NCBI RefSeq assembly: GCF_900111765.1
Contig: NZ_FOIB01000011.1
Span: 310,001 to 374,000, forward strand
Length of the DNA: 64,000 nucleotides
Reading direction: 5' to 3'
Source: Myxococcus fulvus
GTDB taxonomy: Bacteria > Myxococcota > Myxococcia > Myxococcales > Myxococcaceae
Part shown: positions 51,653-61,033 of the stretch, piece by piece
How the letters are laid out: every line of letters starts with the position of its first letter
How positions within the stretch are numbered: the first letter of the stretch is position 1
Notes under the pieces: generated by a model
The model's input: only the letters and a program-made list of their open reading frames with translations
Database searches by the model: none
What the model was told of the DNA's origin: nothing
Made by a program: the position numbers and the translations under genes

Positions 51653-53266
51653 TCAGACGCGGGAGATGGGAGGAGAGAAGCCCAGGGCCAGGTCGATGAG
51701 CAGGCGGGTGCCGAAGCCGGTGGCGCCCTTGGAGCGCCAGGACTCGTCCGCGTCGACCTTCATGGGGCCGCAGATGTCCAGGTGGGCCCAGGGGATGTTC
51801 CCCACGAACTCGTCCAGGAACAGCGCCGCGGTGATGGTGCCGGCGTTGGCGCCGCCCACGTTCTTCATGTCCGCGACCTCGGAGTCCAGCTCCTTGCGGT
51901 AGCGCCTGTCCAACGGGAGCTGCCAGGCGCGCTCGTCCGTCTTCTTCGCGGCGGCGGACACCTGGTCCACCAGGGGCTGGTTGTTGCCGAGCAGGCCCGC
52001 GGTCCCCGTGCCGAACGTCCGCAGCGCCGCGCCGGTGAGGGTGGCGATGGTGATGAGCGCGTCGGGCTGCTCCTCGGCCGCGAGCACCAGGCCATCCGCG
52101 AGCATCAGCCGGCCCTCGGCGTCCGTGTTCTGGACCTCGACCGTCTTCCCGCCCCGAATCGTCAGCACGTCGCCCATCTTCATGGCCGAGCCGGACGGCA
52201 TGTTGTCGGTGCACATGAGGTAGCCGGTGACGACGGCCTTGCACCCCAGCTCGGCCAGCGCGGACATCGACGCGAGCACGGCGGCGGCGCCGGACATGTC
52301 CAGCTTCATCGCCACGTGCATGTCGTCACCGGGCTTCAGGTTGATGCCGCCCGAGTCGTACATCACGCCCTTGCCGATGATGCTGAGGCGCCCCGTCGTC
52401 TTGAGCGGCTTGCCCTGGGCGTCCTTGGGCCGGTACGTCAGTTTGATCATCCGGGGGGGCTCGGTGCTGCCCCGGTTGACGCCGAGGATGCCGCCGCAGC
52501 CGAGCTCGGCCAGCTGCTCCCCGTCGAACACCTCCACGTCGAGCCCGCTGTGGGCGGCGATGGTGGTGGCGACCTCCGCCATGCGCGTGGCGGACAGGTG
52601 CGCGGGGGGCGTGTTGGCCAGGTCCCTCGCGAGCTGCGCGGCGCGGGCGAAGACACGGCCTCGCTCGACACCGCGCAGGAGCGCGTCGCGCCGGTCCGTG
52701 GGCGCCACGAGCGCGAGCCGGGTGAGCGCGGGGCGCTGGGGGGCTTTCTTCAGGGCGTCATAGCGATAGCGGGCCAGCAGCACGCCCTCCACGACGGCTT
52801 GCGCCGCCAGCTCCGGGGGCAGCCCGGCCGTGCTGGCCAGCGTGGTGGCGATGCGCGGATGGGGCTCGACGGCCCGGGCGAACGCCGCGGCCGCGTCACG
52901 CAGCCGGGCGGCGTCCACCTGCGCGGGTTCACCCAGGCCCACCGCGACGATGACTGTCTTTCCATCACCCCCGGGCAGCACCAGCGTCTGGCCTTCCTTG
53001 CCCTCGAAGCCGAGGGTCGACAGCATCGCCCGATCAACCCCGAGCTCCGCGGGGACCGGGCCCTCGGCGCCGACGGCGATTCCAAGACACGTCGTGCCCG
53101 CGGGCACCGCCTCCGAGACGACGACCTCCACGGCGCCGGCGCGTTCGATGGAGGGTGTGGGATTGAAGCCCGCGATTCCGCCCTTGGGGTTCACCAGGTC
53201 CGGCTTGAGGCCCTCCGTGTTGACGGGACTCCTGCCTGCGGGCCCTCGCTTCTGGACGTCTGCCAT
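51653..53266 (-). CDS. pepA: Leucyl aminopeptidase (M17)
   Basis: About 537 residues from ATG 53266, with AAGGGGA six bases upstream. The N-terminal macro-like domain is followed by the metallopeptidase core: YDSGGINLKPGD, MKLDMSGAAAVLASM and the family signature NTDAEGRLMLADGL (Asp and Glu metal ligands, Arg). The C-terminus has GTRLLIDLALGF. It releases N-terminal residues from peptides in the cytoplasm, usually as a hexamer with two metal ions. The N-terminal 30 residues are a disordered extension compared with typical 500-residue members. The gene name pepA rests on family resemblance. Confidence 0.92.
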   Translation of the reverse strand: MADVQKRGPAGRSPVNTEGLKPDLVNPKGGIAGFNPTPSIERAGAVEVVVSEAVPAGTTCLGIAVGAEGPVPAELGVDRAMLSTLGFEGKEGQTLVLPGGDGKTVIVAVGLGEPAQVDAARLRDAAAAFARAVEPHPRIATTLASTAGLPPELAAQAVVEGVLLARYRYDALKKAPQRPALTRLALVAPTDRRDALLRGVERGRVFARAAQLARDLANTPPAHLSATRMAEVATTIAAHSGLDVEVFDGEQLAELGCGGILGVNRGSTEPPRMIKLTYRPKDAQGKPLKTTGRLSIIGKGVMYDSGGINLKPGDDMHVAMKLDMSGAAAVLASMSALAELGCKAVVTGYLMCTDNMPSGSAMKMGDVLTIRGGKTVEVQNTDAEGRLMLADGLVLAAEEQPDALITIATLTGAALRTFGTGTAGLLGNNQPLVDQVSAAAKKTDERAWQLPLDRRYRKELDSEVADMKNVGGANAGTITAALFLDEFVGNIPWAHLDICGPMKVDADESWRSKGATGFGTRLLIDLALGFSPPISRV

Positions 53267-53461
53267 CGCGGTCCCCTTCACTGTGCGCGGCGCCGCCGGC
53301 TCCGTCGTGCCCGCCCATCCGTGTGATGGCTGACATGGCGATGCGCCGGGGGGCGACCGCTCGTCGGGGCATCCGACGTACTCGATGCCCTCTTGGGTTC
53401 CGTCGAACCTTCGTCACTCGGGTCTGCTCGCGCAATCGCACGCGAGTGCGCGGGAGCGTGC

Positions 53462-55159
53462 TCAGGGCGTCGGCCGCAGGCGCTCTCTCAGCCGCGCGGT
53501 CTTCTGGCCGGTCCATCCCTCGGGGCGAAGCAATGCCAGCCATCCGTCGACGTGCTCGCCCGTGTAGACGTGTCCGTAGCCGGGCGGCACGGCCATCCCC
53601 AGCGGCAGGTCGGCCGTCACCTGCCAGAACGTGACGAAGGGCAACCACACCATCGCGTCCACGACGTCGTCACCGCGCGGCTCGCGCAGCCAGTCCGGTC
53701 GTCGCAAGAGCAATTGGGGGCTCCACCAGGTGATGGGGTCCGAGGGGTGCAGCAGGTAGAGCACCCGGGAGTCCCCCCAGGGCGCGGAGGTGGGGGAGAT
53801 CTCCTCTCCAGGGCGCCGGCTGAAGCGGACGATGCGGCCGTCGCGGTAGATGGGCTCCACCTCGGGGCTGCCGGCGTCGCGCTGGTCGGTGAACTCGCGG
53901 TACAGCGTGTTGAACTGGGGTGGGCCGACGAAGAGCGCGCCGTGGGTGCGATTGGCCAGGTCCCGCTCGCCGCTGAAGGCCGTCTCCCCGCCGTACGAGC
54001 CCAGGCTCTCCCCGAAGACGAACAGCTTGGGTCGCCGGTCCTCCGGGAGCCGGGACCAGCGCTCGTAGACGGCGTCGAAGAGGGCCCGTCCCGCCTCTCG
54101 CGCCCGCTGCTGGTCCACCAGGACGGAGAGCCAGGACCACAGATGTGAGTACTGCATGGAGACGATGGCCGAGTCGCCACGTGTCAGGAACTCGAAGGCC
54201 TCGACGGACTCCGGCACCACCCAGCCGCTGCCCGTCGTCGTCACGACCAGCAGGAAGTCGCGTTCGAAGCCGCCCGCGCGCTCCAAATCATTGACGGCGA
54301 GCTCGGCGCGGCGCTCGGCATCCGGAGCGGACGCGTAACCGGCATACACGCGGATGGGCTCCTTCGCGGGGGCGCCATGGAACGTGGACAGCTCCTCCTC
54401 CGACGGGCCCTGGGCCACGAAGCTGCGGCCCTGCCGGCCCAGCGTCTCCCACGGTACGAGGGAGTCCGGGCTCCCGGAGCGCAGCGGGCTTCGTGGAGGA
54501 TGCACGCCCTCGGCGGTCGTCGTGTCCTGGAGGGCCAGGGTGCGGTCCGCCAATGAGATGAGCCCGTCCCACAGCACGCCGCTGAGGACCAGGAAGGTGA
54601 GCGTCGCCACCGCGAGCCCGCTCGTCGCCCGGGCCGCGCGGGGGCCGACGTGGCGCGACAGGCGCGTGTTCAGTCGATGGGAGAGCGCGCGCAGCCCTCG
54701 GCCCGCGGCGATGAGCAGGAAGAAGAGGAGCGCGGCGATGAAGGGCGCGAACAGGTAGCCCGCACGGCCCGGGTGCGGCATCCCCATCCGCTCCCGGATG
54801 CTCGCCTGCCAATGCCAGCCCAGCACCAGGGATGCGGCCAGGGCCACGGCCGCCACCCCGAAGTAGCCTCGCCAGGCCCGGGCGCTGGGAGCGCGCGGAG
54901 GTCGGTTGGCGAACTCGCGCCAGAGCCAGGCACCGGCCACCCCGAGCCCGTAACCGATGACCGCGCTGATGCCACTGACCAGCCCCTGGAAGGGACCGCC
55001 GCGAGGCAGGAGCGAGGGGGTGAATGACAGACACGCGAACACCAGCGCCACCCACGCGCCGGGCAGGGTGAAGTGGCGCCACCAGGCCGTGGCCCGACTC
55101 TGGTGCCACGCCTCGCGCGCGGGTGCTGCTCGCGCGGGGCTTCCGATGAGGCGCTCCAT
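53462..55159 (-). CDS. Multi-pass alpha/beta-hydrolase family membrane protein
   Basis: About 565 residues from ATG 55159. Four or five hydrophobic segments lie in the first half (for example WVALVFACLSFTPSLLPRGG, GYLFAPFIAALLFFLLIAAG and a stretch near ATSGLAVATLTFLVLSGVLW). The second half is an alpha/beta hydrolase with GESLGSYGGETAF (nucleophilic Ser) and the RPKLFVFGES strand. The layout matches the Abhydrolase_9/DUF2319 family seen in actinobacteria and myxobacteria. It is probably a membrane-bound esterase or lipase with unknown substrate. The C-terminus has GHVYTGEHVDGWLALL, a candidate catalytic His. Confidence 0.8.
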   Translation of the reverse strand: MERLIGSPARAAPAREAWHQSRATAWWRHFTLPGAWVALVFACLSFTPSLLPRGGPFQGLVSGISAVIGYGLGVAGAWLWREFANRPPRAPSARAWRGYFGVAAVALAASLVLGWHWQASIRERMGMPHPGRAGYLFAPFIAALLFFLLIAAGRGLRALSHRLNTRLSRHVGPRAARATSGLAVATLTFLVLSGVLWDGLISLADRTLALQDTTTAEGVHPPRSPLRSGSPDSLVPWETLGRQGRSFVAQGPSEEELSTFHGAPAKEPIRVYAGYASAPDAERRAELAVNDLERAGGFERDFLLVVTTTGSGWVVPESVEAFEFLTRGDSAIVSMQYSHLWSWLSVLVDQQRAREAGRALFDAVYERWSRLPEDRRPKLFVFGESLGSYGGETAFSGERDLANRTHGALFVGPPQFNTLYREFTDQRDAGSPEVEPIYRDGRIVRFSRRPGEEISPTSAPWGDSRVLYLLHPSDPITWWSPQLLLRRPDWLREPRGDDVVDAMVWLPFVTFWQVTADLPLGMAVPPGYGHVYTGEHVDGWLALLRPEGWTGQKTARLRERLRPTP

Positions 55160-55336
55160 GGGACCCCCGAAAGACAGACTCGCGCTGCCCGTTCCAGGGG
55201 GAAGGGTAGGGTCGGAGGACGCGTCCCACAGCGTGCGCTCGTCGCTCCTGCCCGGCGCGATGGACGGGGCAGGCGAGCCTCCATGCTCGCGCCCGCCAGG
55301 TGTGCCCCGCGTCACGGTGGACCGATGCGCCTCGGG

Positions 55337-56362
55337 TCAGGCCGAGCGCAGCGCCTGGGGCGCGACCTCGCCCACCTCCAGGTCCTTTCTCAGCCACTGC
55401 GCCAGCGCCTCCGCCTGCGCCTCTTGGGTGTAGTCGCAGACGGCTTCCTGTCGCGCCGTGCCGTCGGCGGTGGCGATTTCGAGCGTGGCTCGGTAGCGCG
55501 TGTCCTTCTTCGCGGGCGACTGGGGCTCGAGGCGCAGCGCCAGCACGTCCTTCCACCGGACGTCGAGCCGCGCCTTGCGGCCCAGGATGGGCGGCAGGGA
55601 GAGCCTCCGCTCGCGGCGGTGGAGGCGCACCTCATAGTGGCCGGCCTTCTTCCGGGCGTGGATGTGGCGCCCGACGAACAGCCCACACGCGATGACGACC
55701 CCCCAGGCCACCACGCCGGCGGGCAAGGGTGGGTTGACCCCCGTGAGGATGCTCGTGAACACGACGCACAGCAGGGCGGCGGGCCCCAGGGTGAGGCCCA
55801 CCCAGGTGGACGTGACGGGCGCGTCGAGCACCACGCATTCGCTACCGTCCTCCCGGGGGAAGGGGGACAGCAGCGGCGGCTCCGGCTTGAAGGACTGCAC
55901 CAGCAGACGCAACAGCCAGAGCGCCACCAGGTTGAAGGGCAGCAGTATCAGGAGCACGAGCAGCTCCGTGCCCCCGAGGCCCGCTTGGAGAATCGCCTCC
56001 GACGGTTGTCCGGGCTCGTGGTGCACCGTGACGCGGGCCCCGACGGGGAACCGGGCCACCAGCGCCTGCGCTTCCTCGAGGTCCCCCGAGCGCGAGGTCA
56101 TGATGCGGTACTTGTGTCCCTCCAGCTGTTGCCCGTCGACGGAGTACGTGTAGGCCAGCTTGAGGCCGTGCGTGGTGCTCTTGTTGCTGCGGACCGATTC
56201 CACCTCGCTCGAGGTGATGGTGCCTTGCGCGGTGGGCCAGCTGGCGGACTGCACCTGGCGCCTCACGCTGGAGCCGACCCTGTAGTCGGCGAACCCGGTG
56301 ATGGCCAACCACGGCAACACGAACACGAGCAGCACGACGGCGGAGCCCACGCGAGCAAACAT
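55337..56362 (-). CDS. DUF3592 family membrane protein
   Basis: 341 residues. TM1 (about 7-27), then a soluble DUF3592-type domain with SWPTAQGTITSSEVES and HGLKLAYTYSVDGQQLEGHKY, then TM2 (about 128-152) and two more hydrophobic segments near 205-245. The family has no defined enzymatic role. It is followed on the same strand by the membrane alpha/beta hydrolase after about 180 bases. Confidence 0.72.
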   Translation of the reverse strand: MFARVGSAVVLLVFVLPWLAITGFADYRVGSSVRRQVQSASWPTAQGTITSSEVESVRSNKSTTHGLKLAYTYSVDGQQLEGHKYRIMTSRSGDLEEAQALVARFPVGARVTVHHEPGQPSEAILQAGLGGTELLVLLILLPFNLVALWLLRLLVQSFKPEPPLLSPFPREDGSECVVLDAPVTSTWVGLTLGPAALLCVVFTSILTGVNPPLPAGVVAWGVVIACGLFVGRHIHARKKAGHYEVRLHRRERRLSLPPILGRKARLDVRWKDVLALRLEPQSPAKKDTRYRATLEIATADGTARQEAVCDYTQEAQAEALAQWLRKDLEVGEVAPQALRSA

Positions 56363-56545
56363 GGCGTGAGTCTACTGGAATCATCCGGAATCAACGAGGC
56401 AGGGGCCGCCGGCCGCCCGGGCCTGGCGACGCCTGGCGGCGGATTCCGACCGCTGGAGGGGAGAGTCATCTCCGCCCTCGTGCGGAGGTGGCACCTTGTG
56501 AGGGCCTCACGTCGTGCCCATCGCCCGTCGAACCGGAGACCCACC

Positions 56546-56932
56546 ATGCGAATCTCGACTCCCAGCACCTCGTACCGCGCCGCCATCGGCCTCGCGCTCT
56601 TCGCCGTGTCCTGCCTCGTCTGGTTGAGCCTCGGTGTCGGCATCATCGGCTCGGACGGTGCCCGGGTGAACCTGCTCTACGGCGGGGTGGTGCTCATCGG
56701 CGTGGCCGGGGCCTTCATCGCGCGGCTGCGCGCGGCCGGCATGGCGCGGACGCTGGTCGCGATGGCCGTCACGCAGGCGGTCATCGGCCTCGTCGCGGTG
56801 CTCGCGGGCTGGGGCTTGCCGTGGAGTCCTCCGGCCGAGGTGCTGGGGCTCACCGCGGGCTTCGTCTCGCTGTTCCTGGGGGCGGCCTGGTTGTTCCAGC
56901 GCGGCGCGGGTGGTCGCGCCGTGGCCTCGTGA
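56546..56932 (+). CDS. Small four-helix membrane protein
   Basis: 128 residues from ATG 56546, with GGAG about seven bases upstream. There are four hydrophobic segments: about 12-35, 43-60, 68-90 and 97-117. There are no charged catalytic motifs and no signal peptide beyond TM1. It resembles generic small integral membrane proteins whose function is unknown. It is convergent with the kinase gene, ending 17 bases from it. Confidence 0.6.
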   Translation: MRISTPSTSYRAAIGLALFAVSCLVWLSLGVGIIGSDGARVNLLYGGVVLIGVAGAFIARLRAAGMARTLVAMAVTQAVIGLVAVLAGWGLPWSPPAEVLGLTAGFVSLFLGAAWLFQRGAGGRAVAS

Positions 56933-56949
56933 GAACTCGGGCGGCTTCG

Positions 56950-57891
56950 TCAGCCCACCTGGAGCGGGACGCTGAACGTCGTGAGCAGGCGGACAATCTC
57001 CCCCAGGTCGGGCTGGGTGCCGAACTTCTGCCGGCAGCGGTCGATCAACCGGCGCTGGATGAGCGGAACCCAGGTGGGCCACTTCGTCTCGTCCGAGACC
57101 TCGTTGCCCATCATCAGTCGGCGCAAGAGGTTGCCGAACATCCGGATGTCGGCTTCGACCCGCGAGGCATTGCCATCGATGGTCTTCGCCTCTCCGAAGT
57201 CGATGAGCATGAAGCGCCCGGTGGTCGTGAGCATGACGTTCGCGGGCTTGATGTCCCCATGCACGTAGTTGCTCCGGTGCATGTATGACAGGGTCTCCAG
57301 CACCGCGAGCCCCACCTGGTAGATGCGCTCCGGCTTCATGGGGATTTCGCCCTTGAGGTCGTCACCGACGACGAAGTCCATGACCAGGAAGGCCTGGTGG
57401 CGGCCGCGCACCTTGGGGATGTTCGGGTGGTCCAGGGCGCGCATCACCCGCTCTTCGTGCTGGGCCTCGGCGACCGACTGGAGTTGCTTCACGATGACGA
57501 TTTCACCGTCCTGGGTCCTGGCCTGCATCACCATGCCGAAGCCGCCCTGACCCTGGATTTTCACGAACGTGAGCCCGGGCGGCAGACCCAGGCTCGTCTT
57601 CGCGCTCACCTCCTGTGGAAGCGGCTCCGGCCGCGCGCCCGAGTCCTCCTGCTGGCGCGGGGCTTGATGCTCGGCGAAGAAGGCGCTCTTGCGGAGCTTG
57701 AGCGCCGTCACGCCGCTGAGCGTCTGGACCTTCGCGACGAGCTGGGAGAGGCCCACGTTCTCGGAGTCCTGGGTGAGCTCGGTGAGCGCCGCCTCCAGGA
57801 ACTCCTCGCCGGCGGGGTAGCCGATGCGTGTCGCGATGAGCCCGGCGAGCGTGTGCACCGTGGATGCGCTGATGTCTCCGACCTGGAACAT
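56950..57891 (-). CDS. Ser/Thr protein kinase
   Basis: 313 residues. The N-terminal about 110 residues form a helical region with no known domain. The kinase domain (about 105-300) has GQGGFGMVM (P loop), VIVKQL (Lys), NYVHGDIKPANVM (catalytic loop; HGD instead of HRD) and DFGEAK. The missing Arg of HRD and small C-lobe suggest an unusual kinase, perhaps lipopolysaccharide-kinase or Kdo-type in its regulation. No transmembrane segment is present. Myxobacteria encode many such kinases. Substrate unknown. Confidence 0.82.
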   Translation of the reverse strand: MFQVGDISASTVHTLAGLIATRIGYPAGEEFLEAALTELTQDSENVGLSQLVAKVQTLSGVTALKLRKSAFFAEHQAPRQQEDSGARPEPLPQEVSAKTSLGLPPGLTFVKIQGQGGFGMVMQARTQDGEIVIVKQLQSVAEAQHEERVMRALDHPNIPKVRGRHQAFLVMDFVVGDDLKGEIPMKPERIYQVGLAVLETLSYMHRSNYVHGDIKPANVMLTTTGRFMLIDFGEAKTIDGNASRVEADIRMFGNLLRRLMMGNEVSDETKWPTWVPLIQRRLIDRCRQKFGTQPDLGEIVRLLTTFSVPLQVG

Positions 57892-58128
57892 TCGACCTCC
57901 ACGCGGATGGTTTCATGTGCCGCGTGAAAGCGTCAATCGAGGTGCTCCGCCCGGATTCGCGCGGGCGCGGACGCGTGGTGGATGGGGAGGACGTGTGGCG
58001 TCTGGAATTGTCGCGCCCTGGACGCAACCTCTCCCATGCCGTGAGGCGCGCCCGTCAGGGTGATGGTCACCTGGCGCGGCGTGCGGTGGGCTCCTCCTGG
58101 ACGAGCGGCCCGAGCCTCGGGAGGTATC

Positions 58129-59346
58129 ATGTCGCGCCTGTTCAGGAGCCTGTGCCGCCTCGGGTGGGCCATCATGGCGTGCGCCGTGTGCGCGTGTGGC
58201 GGGAAGTCGTCGCTCGCCTCGCCGTACTGGCTGCCGGCCTTCACCGCGCCGATGCATCCGTCAGCCTCGGCCACGGTGGGAGGCGAGCTCGCCGGACCGA
58301 GCTTCCGCGACCAGACGGTGCGCATGTTCGTGCGGCCCACGCTGGCCGGCCCCCGGCTGCGGCTGGTGTTGAGCAACCAGTACGGGACGCAGCCCCTGCA
58401 GGTCGCGGCGGTCCGCGTCGGGTTGAGAGTCCAGGGCGTCTCCATCGACCCCTCGACGGACCGGCAGGTCCGCTTCGCCGGCGCGGCGTCCGTGAGCATC
58501 CCTCCGGGGAGGACCGCCACCAGCGAGCCCGTGGAGCTCGCGGTCGATGGCCTGCGGGACGTGGCGGTGTCGCTCTATTTCCTCGAACGCTCGGGGGCCG
58601 TGTCCTGGCACCTGGAGGGCACGCGGAGCACCTACGTCTCGGCCCGTGGCGACCACACGGGGGCCGCGAGCTTCGTGCCCGCGCTCACCACGCGCAGCCT
58701 CTACTTCCTCGCCGCGCTGCACGTCGACGCCGCGGCGGATGCGTCCCTGGTCGTGGCGTTCGGTGACTCCATCACCGATGGCGTGGGGACCACGGTGGAC
58801 CAGGAGCGCACCTGGCCGGCGCGCCTGTCGCAACGCCTGAGGGCGCGGGGCGGACGCGCCGTGGGCGTGCTCAACGCGGGGCTGTCGGGCAACCGGTTGT
58901 TGGACGACGGCTATGGCCCCAACGGCCTGCGCCGCTTCGAGCGCGACGTGCTCGCCCAGCGCGGCGTGAAGGCCGTCATCCTGCTGGAGGGAATCAACGA
59001 CATCGGTCGCCCGGGGGCGGCGTCCGGGGCCGCGCGAATCACCCAGGCCTATGAGCAGCTCATCCAGCGCGCGAGGGCCCGGGGCTTGAAGGTGTATTGC
59101 GGGACGTTGACGCCGATGAAGGGCCATTCCTACTTCACGGCGGCGAACGAGGCCACGCGCGAGGCGGTGAACCAGTGGATTCGCACGGCGGGCCGGTTCG
59201 ACGCGGTGATTGATTTCGAGGCCGTGCTGAAGGATTCGGCGGACCCCGACGCGATGCGAGCGGCGCTGAGCGTGGACGGGCTGCACCCCAACGACGCGGG
59301 CCACGCGCTCATGGCGGAGGCCGTGGACCTCCGCCTGTTCGAGTGA
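58129..59346 (+). CDS. SGNH/GDSL esterase-type lipoprotein
   Basis: About 405 residues from ATG 58129, with GGGAGG four bases upstream. The N-terminus ends in MACAVCACG, a lipobox-type site. A beta-rich domain (about 40-205) precedes the SGNH hydrolase: AFGDSITDG (Ser214), NAGLSGNRLL (Gly block), LLEGINDIG (Asn block) and DGLHPNDAGH (Asp, His). Such enzymes deacylate carbohydrates or lipids outside the cell. It faces the GH16 gene convergently, 22 bases apart, and may share its polysaccharide substrate. Confidence 0.88.
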   Translation: MSRLFRSLCRLGWAIMACAVCACGGKSSLASPYWLPAFTAPMHPSASATVGGELAGPSFRDQTVRMFVRPTLAGPRLRLVLSNQYGTQPLQVAAVRVGLRVQGVSIDPSTDRQVRFAGAASVSIPPGRTATSEPVELAVDGLRDVAVSLYFLERSGAVSWHLEGTRSTYVSARGDHTGAASFVPALTTRSLYFLAALHVDAAADASLVVAFGDSITDGVGTTVDQERTWPARLSQRLRARGGRAVGVLNAGLSGNRLLDDGYGPNGLRRFERDVLAQRGVKAVILLEGINDIGRPGAASGAARITQAYEQLIQRARARGLKVYCGTLTPMKGHSYFTAANEATREAVNQWIRTAGRFDAVIDFEAVLKDSADPDAMRAALSVDGLHPNDAGHALMAEAVDLRLFE

Positions 59347-59368
59347 CGCGCCAGGGCCTCGGTGAGGC

Positions 59369-60832
59369 TCAGGGAGCGCAGATGATGACCGAGTCGACCT
59401 CCAGGTCCTGCGGGTCATAGACCGCCGCGGTGTCGGGCCCGACGTTCCAGGTCCCCTCCGGCTGCACGGCGAAGTCGATATAGGGGCGCCACCCGTCGGC
59501 GAGCGCCGTGCGGAAGGCCGCGTCGGTGACCCGGCCGTTGAAGCCAGACGTCTGGTAGGTCGCGGTCCGCACGAGGATGCGCGTCGAGCCCAGGCTGTCC
59601 CGGTAGTAGTAGCGGGCGACCGCGGGAGTCGCGCCGGCGTCCCACTCGACCTCCCAGACATGCGAGGCCGTGACCAGGTTGGCGAACGGGCCGACCTCGT
59701 TGTTCGAGGTGTGGATCATCGGGCTGGAGCCGACGTGCGTGGTGGCCGAGAACCTGTTCGGGTCATTGGCCGTGCCCTTGGGGGAGTCCCACCAGGTCTC
59801 GATGAGGTCGAGCTCGCCATAGCGCGCATCGCCGAAGCTGTTGCGGGCCCAGAGCGCGGGGAACGTGCCGGGCATGGGCGGCGGCATCTTCGCGTGGAAG
59901 GCCATCAGCCCCTTGCCGGGGGCGAAGGTGCCCTTCCCCTTCAGCCAGGCGCCCGAGTAGTAGTTCGTCCCCGCGCACCGGGCGGGGTTCTCCGGCGTGA
60001 TGTTGGGGTAGGGGTCCACGCAGTGGCGCTTGGAGGACACCTTCAGCCTGCCGCCCTCGACCTTCACGTTGGCGCGGAGCATCTTGGTGAGCTGGGTGAA
60101 CGCGCCCCCGCTGGGGTTGTTGTTCCCCTGGATGACGTCCCACTTCGTGGCGTCGAGGGCGCTCCCGTCGAAGTCGTCACGGAACAGCTCGCGGGTGAAC
60201 CCCGCCGGGCATTCGAGCGTGGTGACAGGGCTGGCGCGCCCGGTGACGTCGAGCCAGATGATGGAAGAGACCAGCGAGCCCGCCGCCGCGCTGTTCTCGA
60301 AGAGCAGCTCGGTGCGCAGCAGCCCGGCGTCCGCGACGTCCAGGTTGGCGAACGTGTCGCTGAAGTTCCCCGGCGTGGTGCCCAGGACGTGCAGGGGCCC
60401 CGTGCCGAGCAGCGTCGCTCCCTCGTAGAGCTTCACGCGGAGCGTGCCGGTGCCGCCGTTGATGGCCCAGCCGTCGTAGTTCACGACGACGTTCGATGCG
60501 CCGCCGGGCACCGCGCTGTCTTGATAGCCCAACGTCAGGCTCGAGGACGCCCGGGCCGGAGCGCTGCGCGCGAACGAGCCGCCCCGGTCGCTCGCCGCGA
60601 AGGAGACCCCGTCATCCATCAAGCCGTGGATGGGCGCGCTCCCTCCGCCCGCCCAGATGCCGCTCATGGCCTCGTCGCGGGTGGGGGACAGGCTCGATGA
60701 GACGAGCGCCGAGGTGACGGTCTCACCCGTCTCGACGCCGTTGCCCTCCTCGGAGGGGGTGCCCTGGCACGCCGCCAGGTATGCGAGGGAGAACACAGGC
60801 AGAAGCCGGAGCGGACGTAGCGCTCTGTTCAT
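59369..60832 (-). CDS. Glycoside hydrolase family 16 lipoprotein
   Basis: 487 residues. The lipoprotein signal ends LAYLAAC. Residues about 50-205 form a beta-sandwich with proprotein-convertase P-domain-like character (TLGYQDSAVPGGASNVVVNY). The catalytic GH16 jelly roll runs from about 210 to the end and contains RDDFDGSALDATKWDV at its start and YGELDLIETWW, the ExDxxE catalytic motif. GH16 enzymes cleave beta-1,3/1,4-glucans, agarans or similar. An extracellular role in polymer or fungal-wall degradation is likely. The region upstream (60833-61033) holds its promoter. Confidence 0.88.
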   Translation of the reverse strand: MNRALRPLRLLPVFSLAYLAACQGTPSEEGNGVETGETVTSALVSSSLSPTRDEAMSGIWAGGGSAPIHGLMDDGVSFAASDRGGSFARSAPARASSSLTLGYQDSAVPGGASNVVVNYDGWAINGGTGTLRVKLYEGATLLGTGPLHVLGTTPGNFSDTFANLDVADAGLLRTELLFENSAAAGSLVSSIIWLDVTGRASPVTTLECPAGFTRELFRDDFDGSALDATKWDVIQGNNNPSGGAFTQLTKMLRANVKVEGGRLKVSSKRHCVDPYPNITPENPARCAGTNYYSGAWLKGKGTFAPGKGLMAFHAKMPPPMPGTFPALWARNSFGDARYGELDLIETWWDSPKGTANDPNRFSATTHVGSSPMIHTSNNEVGPFANLVTASHVWEVEWDAGATPAVARYYYRDSLGSTRILVRTATYQTSGFNGRVTDAAFRTALADGWRPYIDFAVQPEGTWNVGPDTAAVYDPQDLEVDSVIICAP

Positions 60833-61033
60833 GAAGAGGATCCTTGGTGGGCACCGCGCTGGGAATCGCAGACGTGCGACACGTCATGCAGCGCGGTTGC
60901 ATGAAGGATAGTGCCCAGGGCTTTCTGACTCCGTCAAGGGACGGCTCCGCTTGTCTTCAAGTGCGCGTCGCAATCCGGAAGACTTCTCCATCAGGGGCGG
61001 AACCATTGAGGCCGGGCATGCCATGATGGGGGG

